Shown here in pieces: positions 61,128 through 64,000 of a stretch of 64,000 nucleotides of DNA. A model generated the notes under the pieces. It was not told the origin of the DNA. It worked only from the letters and a program-made list of their open reading frames with translations, and did no database searches. Location of the stretch: the NCBI GenBank assembly GCA_002729525.1, contig PBYI01000070.1, positions 59,857-123,856 on the forward strand. Reading direction: 5' to 3'. How positions within the stretch are numbered: the stretch's first letter is position 1; each line of letters opens with the position of its first letter. The translations under genes were made by a program, and so were the position numbers. The DNA is from Nocardioides sp. (lineage in GTDB: Bacteria > Actinomycetota > Actinomycetes > Propionibacteriales > Nocardioidaceae).

Positions 61128-61133
61128 GGCCGC

Positions 61134-61139
61134 AGGGTA
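61134..61139 (-). promoter_or_regulatory. Likely leaderless -10 (TACCCT)
   Basis: TACCCT on the minus strand ends 6 nt before ATG 61127. Confidence 0.5.
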
Positions 61140-61178
61140 GCCCGTCGTCCGCCCGCCTCTCCGCGACCCACCGCCACT

Positions 61179-61208
61179 CCGAGCCGTCGTACATGTACGA
61201 CGGCTCGG
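61179..61208 (-). terminator. Perfect 30-bp palindrome after the HAD gene
   Basis: The 30 bases are an exact palindrome: CCGAGCCGTCGTACA is followed by its reverse complement. As RNA it gives a stem of about 13 bp with a 4 nt loop, starting 13 nt after the HAD stop. No T-tract. It separates the HAD gene from the tlyA operon. Confidence 0.65.
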
Positions 61209-61221
61209 CGTGGTCCGTCGA

Positions 61222-62220
61222 TCAGGACGGCGGCGTGAGGCCGGAGGCGTCGGCGGCCTCTCCGTGGGCGTCCAGGTGCTCCCACGCGGCGCAGGCCAGG
61301 GCACGCCACCAGTCCGAGGGGGCGCCGTCGCCGTCGACGCGGAGCGACCCGTCGTCGAGCCGGGCGGTCCAGCCGCCGACCCGCCAGCCACCGTCGGTGT
61401 GCTCTGGCTCCGGGTGCGCCTCGAGGAGGGCGCCGAGGTCGGTGCCGATGTGGTCGGGACGCTCCTGCGGTCGGGCGGAGACGAGGTCCGCGACGCCGCA
61501 CACCCCGGTGAGGACCAGCAGCGTCGCGACACCGGCGTTGCGTCCGCCCTCGATGTCGGTGTCGAGCCGGTCCCCCACCATCAGGGGGCGCTCCGCCCCG
61601 GTCCGGCGGATCGTCTCCTCGAGAAGCGGACGAGCCGGCTTCCCCGCGACCTGGGGCTCCACACCGGAGAAGCGCCGGATCGTGTCGACCAGCACGCCGT
61701 GGCCGGGAGCGATCCCGAACGCGCTCGGGAACGTCATGTCGGTGTTGCTCGCCACCCACCACAGACCGTCACGGACCCGGACCGCGGCGCGCATGATCTC
61801 CGACCAGCGCACGTCGGGCCCGAACCCGCTGACGACGGCCTGGGCGTCCGGGTCGTCGACCGCGACCGGCACGAGCGAGCGCTGCTCGAGAGCGACCCGC
61901 AGGCCGTCCGTGCCCAGGAGTGCGACCTTCCCTCCGTCGCCGAGGCGGTCGTGCAGCAGCCCGGCAGCCGCCTGCGAGGACGTGACCACGTCCTCGACGT
62001 CGGCGGGGACGTCCAGCTCGGACAGGTGCTCGGCCACCGTCGCCGGCGGGCGAGAGGCGTTGTTGGTGACGAAGGCGAGGCGGAGCCCGGCATCGCGGAC
62101 GGCAGCGAGGTGCTCGGCGGCGCCGGGCACCGCGTCGGGACCGACGTACACCACTCCGTCGAGGTCGAGCATCGCCACGTCGTAGGTCTCCACCAGGGGC
62201 GTCCGGGACGGCGTGAGCAT
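61222..62220 (-). CDS. HAD-IIA family phosphatase (Rv1692-like)
   Basis: 332 residues from ATG 62220, which lies 6 nt after GAGGAT. HAD-IIA motif I is AMLDLDGVVYVGPDAVPGA; LRLAFVTNNASRPPATVAEHLS gives motif II; the C-terminal KPARPLLEETIRR and MVGDRLDTDIEGGRNAG give motifs III and IV. Rv1692 is a glycerol-3-phosphate phosphatase of this type, at the same position. The substrate is inferred from the synteny. A much longer open extension upstream is antisense to the DUF1015 gene. Confidence 0.9.
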   Translation of the reverse strand: MLTPSRTPLVETYDVAMLDLDGVVYVGPDAVPGAAEHLAAVRDAGLRLAFVTNNASRPPATVAEHLSELDVPADVEDVVTSSQAAAGLLHDRLGDGGKVALLGTDGLRVALEQRSLVPVAVDDPDAQAVVSGFGPDVRWSEIMRAAVRVRDGLWWVASNTDMTFPSAFGIAPGHGVLVDTIRRFSGVEPQVAGKPARPLLEETIRRTGAERPLMVGDRLDTDIEGGRNAGVATLLVLTGVCGVADLVSARPQERPDHIGTDLGALLEAHPEPEHTDGGWRVGGWTARLDDGSLRVDGDGAPSDWWRALACAAWEHLDAHGEAADASGLTPPS

Positions 62221-62277
62221 GCCCTCATCCTCCCAGTCGGGCGGCGCGCGACCGGGACCCGGCCACCGTCCGCCGCG

Positions 62278-62283
62278 TATCCT
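62278..62283 (+). promoter_or_regulatory. Likely leaderless -10 (TATCCT)
   Basis: TATCCT ends 7 nt before ATG 62291 of the DUF1015 gene. Confidence 0.5.
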
Positions 62284-62290
62284 CCACCGG

Positions 62291-63415
62291 ATGGAGGCCG
62301 TGTCGATGCCGTCGCCGACGGCCGGACCCCTCGACCTCGCGCCGTTCCACGCCCTGCGCCTCTCCGGCCCACGGGTCGGCGACCCTCGGCTGATGCGTCT
62401 GCTCGCCCGCCCGCGCGACCGCGACCACCGCGTCGTCGAGGGGTGGATCCGTCGCGGCCTGGCAGTGCGCGACGAGACCGCCAGCCTGCACCTGCACGAG
62501 TACGGCGCCGGGCGGTCGCGCGTGCGCGGTCTGGTCGGCGCCCTCGACATCTCCCGCACCGCGACGCCTGGCGGGGCGGCAGCAGTCCTGCCGCACGAAC
62601 GTGTCCAGGACCGCCAGACGCGCGACCTGGCCTCACGCCTGGTGACCACCACGCTGGACCCGGCACCGCTGCTCCTGGTGCAGCGCTCCCCCGCAGCCCT
62701 GCGGGCGCTCCTCCGCCAGGTGCGAGAGCAGCCGCCGACGCACCAGTTCCTCGACCGCCACGGGCAGACCCACCGCCTGTGGCCCCTCGAACGAGCGGAC
62801 CTCGTCGCCGAGGCCTCCGGGCTGCTCGCCCCGACGACCGCGGTCCTCGCGGACGGCCACCACCGGTACGCCGCCCACCAGCTGCGACTGGCGTCGTCGT
62901 CGGAGACCGACGGTCGCGCCCTGGCGATGGTCATCGACCAGGACGACCTGCCGCTGCGGATCGGCGCGATCCACCGCGTGCTGGGCGGCACCCGGCTCGA
63001 CGAGGTGGTCCGGGCTGCGCGCACCACGGGCTTCACGACGGAGGACGCCGACGAGACCTCCGCGCCGGCGTTCCTCGAGGACGACTGGCTGGTCCTGGCC
63101 GACGGCCGCCAGGCGGTCGCGGTCCGCCACCCGACCGACCAGGTCCCGAGTCGGAGCCTGCACGACCGCCTGCTGCCGGCGATCGAGGGTCGTCCCCGCA
63201 TCCTCGGGCACGAGCACGACGTCGACCAGGCGGTCGCCCGGGCACGAGCCTCCGCCGGCGTGGCCACCCTGCTGCCGCGGCCGTCGCTGGCCAGCATCGA
63301 GCAGGCAGTCGCCAGCGGCAACGGCCTCCCCGAGAAGACCACGTGGTTCTCCCCCAAACCCACTCCCGGCGCGGTCCTCAGGCAGGTGCGCGTCGCTGTC
63401 GACGCGCCGAGCTGA
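62291..63415 (+). CDS. DUF1015 family protein
   Basis: 374 residues. The family signature is clear: LADGHHRYAAHQL in the middle and NGLPEKTTWFSPKPTPGAVLR near the end, with APFHALRLS at the start. DUF1015 proteins are widespread and of unknown activity; the DGHHR motif suggests an enzyme. The 3' end overlaps the convergent SSB gene by 38 bp. It is divergent from the HAD phosphatase gene with 70 bp between starts. Confidence 0.9.
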   Translation: MEAVSMPSPTAGPLDLAPFHALRLSGPRVGDPRLMRLLARPRDRDHRVVEGWIRRGLAVRDETASLHLHEYGAGRSRVRGLVGALDISRTATPGGAAAVLPHERVQDRQTRDLASRLVTTTLDPAPLLLVQRSPAALRALLRQVREQPPTHQFLDRHGQTHRLWPLERADLVAEASGLLAPTTAVLADGHHRYAAHQLRLASSSETDGRALAMVIDQDDLPLRIGAIHRVLGGTRLDEVVRAARTTGFTTEDADETSAPAFLEDDWLVLADGRQAVAVRHPTDQVPSRSLHDRLLPAIEGRPRILGHEHDVDQAVARARASAGVATLLPRPSLASIEQAVASGNGLPEKTTWFSPKPTPGAVLRQVRVAVDAPS

Positions 63416-63722
63416 CCTCGACCTCCACGCGGGACGCCGGCCCATCGCCCCCGCGGAAGAACCGTCGGTGAAGCGTGCCGCTGACCTCGACGGCGTCTCC
63501 GGCGTTCCAGGCCGAGACCGTACGCCGCGTGCGGCCCTCCCGAGCCACGCACTCGAGCGAGTCGGTGACCCGGCGGCTCCCAGGTGGCACCTCCCGCGGG
63601 ACCGCGACCCGGAACACCACCAGCTCGTCTCCGCTCGGGAGGACTCGGACCTCGGGATCCGCCGGGAGCACTCCCGCAAGTCGTACCTCGTTGCGCACCG
63701 CGTGCGCCGTCGTCGTGTCCAT
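63378..63722 (-). CDS. Small single-stranded DNA-binding protein (OB fold)
   Basis: 114 residues from ATG 63722. SSB-type OB fold: NEVRLAGVLPADPEVRVLPSGDELVVFRVAVPR, DSLECVAREGRTRRTVSAWNAGDAVEVSGTLHRRFF and SRVEVEVSSARR. It lacks the long acidic-tipped tail of the main SSB (no DDDIPF-like end), so it is a short paralogue rather than the essential one. CAGGCT lies 6 nt upstream. Its 3' end overlaps the DUF1015 gene. Confidence 0.85.
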   Translation of the reverse strand: MDTTTAHAVRNEVRLAGVLPADPEVRVLPSGDELVVFRVAVPREVPPGSRRVTDSLECVAREGRTRRTVSAWNAGDAVEVSGTLHRRFFRGGDGPASRVEVEVSSARRQRRAPA

Positions 63723-63728
63723 GCGGCC

Positions 63729-63734
63729 AGCCTG
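63729..63734 (-). promoter_or_regulatory. Likely leaderless -10 (CAGGCT) of ssb-like gene
   Basis: CAGGCT on the minus strand ends 6 nt before ATG 63722, matching the genes at 13422 and 17633. Confidence 0.55.
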
Positions 63735-63854
63735 CAGGCGACCACCTGCTCGCGTCCGCGTACGAGGCGCCGGCTGTGCACCGCAGCGCACCACCGCAGC
63801 GATGTGGAGGACCGGCGGACACCGCACCGGCGCGTCGACGGACGAGAGCCCGGG

Positions 63855-63891
63855 AAAAAGCACTGAGGGCGGCTCCGAAGAGCCGCCCTCA
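63855..63891 (-). terminator. Intrinsic terminator of the rRNA operon
   Basis: TGAGGGCGGCTC (63864-63875), loop CGAA, GAGCCGCCCTCA (63880-63891): a 12-bp stem with a stable tetraloop. On the minus strand it is followed by GTGCTTTTT, the T-tract. It lies 12 nt after the 5S 3' end. Confidence 0.95.
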
Positions 63892-63902
63892 GGCGAAAGA
63901 AT

Positions 63903-64000
63903 GTCCGGCGGCGTCCTACTCTCCCACGACCTACCGGTCGCAGTACCATCGGCGCTGGCAGGCTTAACTTCCGGGTTCGGGATGGGACCGGGTGTTTCCC
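63903..64000 (-). rRNA. rrf: 5S ribosomal RNA (3' part)
   Basis: The minus-strand sequence ends in GTAGGACGCCGCCGGAC and, toward the window edge, contains the reverse complement of ACTTCCGGGTTCGGGATGGG and ACCGGGTGTTTCCC, both diagnostic of actinobacterial 5S rRNA. About 98 of roughly 117 nt are visible; the 5' end and the 23S/16S genes lie beyond the right edge. Confidence 0.97.

Overview
The window is a high-GC actinobacterial chromosome segment, most likely from Nocardioides or a close relative (Propionibacteriales). This is inferred from strong G/C preference at third codon positions, a mycobacterial-type gene order on the right half, many GTG starts, an actinobacterial SOS box and a DevR/DevS pair. 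The genus is an inference from gene content, since no 16S sequence is present.

Layout. 1-2289: tail of a DUF1800 gene and a DUF1501 gene, a usual pair of secreted proteins. 2290-8425: a hypoxia/redox-style locus with a 52-residue orphan protein, a devR-devS-methyltransferase operon, a divergent Acg-type nitroreductase, a 0.8 kb gene-free but signal-rich stretch and an enoyl-CoA hydratase. 8426-28278: accessory metabolism and envelope genes (Tat-exported amidase, metallophosphoesterase, cardiolipin synthase, CinA, ene-reductase, glycerophosphotransferase-like protein, a frameshifted drug exporter beside a damaged MarR gene, MBL hydrolase, DUF2236 oxygenase, and a coupled dehydrogenase/hydrolase set). 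28279-29850: a small island of unrecognised genes and hairpins abutting tRNA-Pro(GGG). 29992-37511: a DUF429-RelA/SpoT fusion protein and the SOS mutasome imuA'-imuB-dnaE2 under a perfect LexA box. 37559-39785: three secreted proteins of unknown role. 39811-46975: der-plsC-cmk, aroH, and parA-(RHH)-scpA-scpB-rluB. 47208-50135: twin GH26-like exported proteins. 50164-62220: a Ski2-like helicase, xerD-ald, nudix-pyrG, recN-nadK-tlyA and a HAD phosphatase, keeping the order of Mycobacterium tuberculosis Rv1691-Rv1713 with insertions and losses. 62291-64000: DUF1015 protein, a small SSB, then the terminator and 3' part of a 5S rRNA gene, so an rRNA operon enters from the right on the minus strand.

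How the genes work together. Translation, chromosome segregation and nucleotide functions sit in coupled minus-strand operons with 1-4 bp stop/start overlaps. DNA damage is served by the LexA-controlled mutasome, with RecN and XerD also present. The devRS pair, its co-transcribed methyltransferase, the Acg protein and the small orphan share GGGACC-type sequence motifs and may form a local regulon. A recurring signal, an A-rich -10 hexamer of the TAGGCT/CAGGCT/TACNNT type lying 6-7 nt before an ATG or GTG, marks many genes as probably leaderless and was used to choose their starts.
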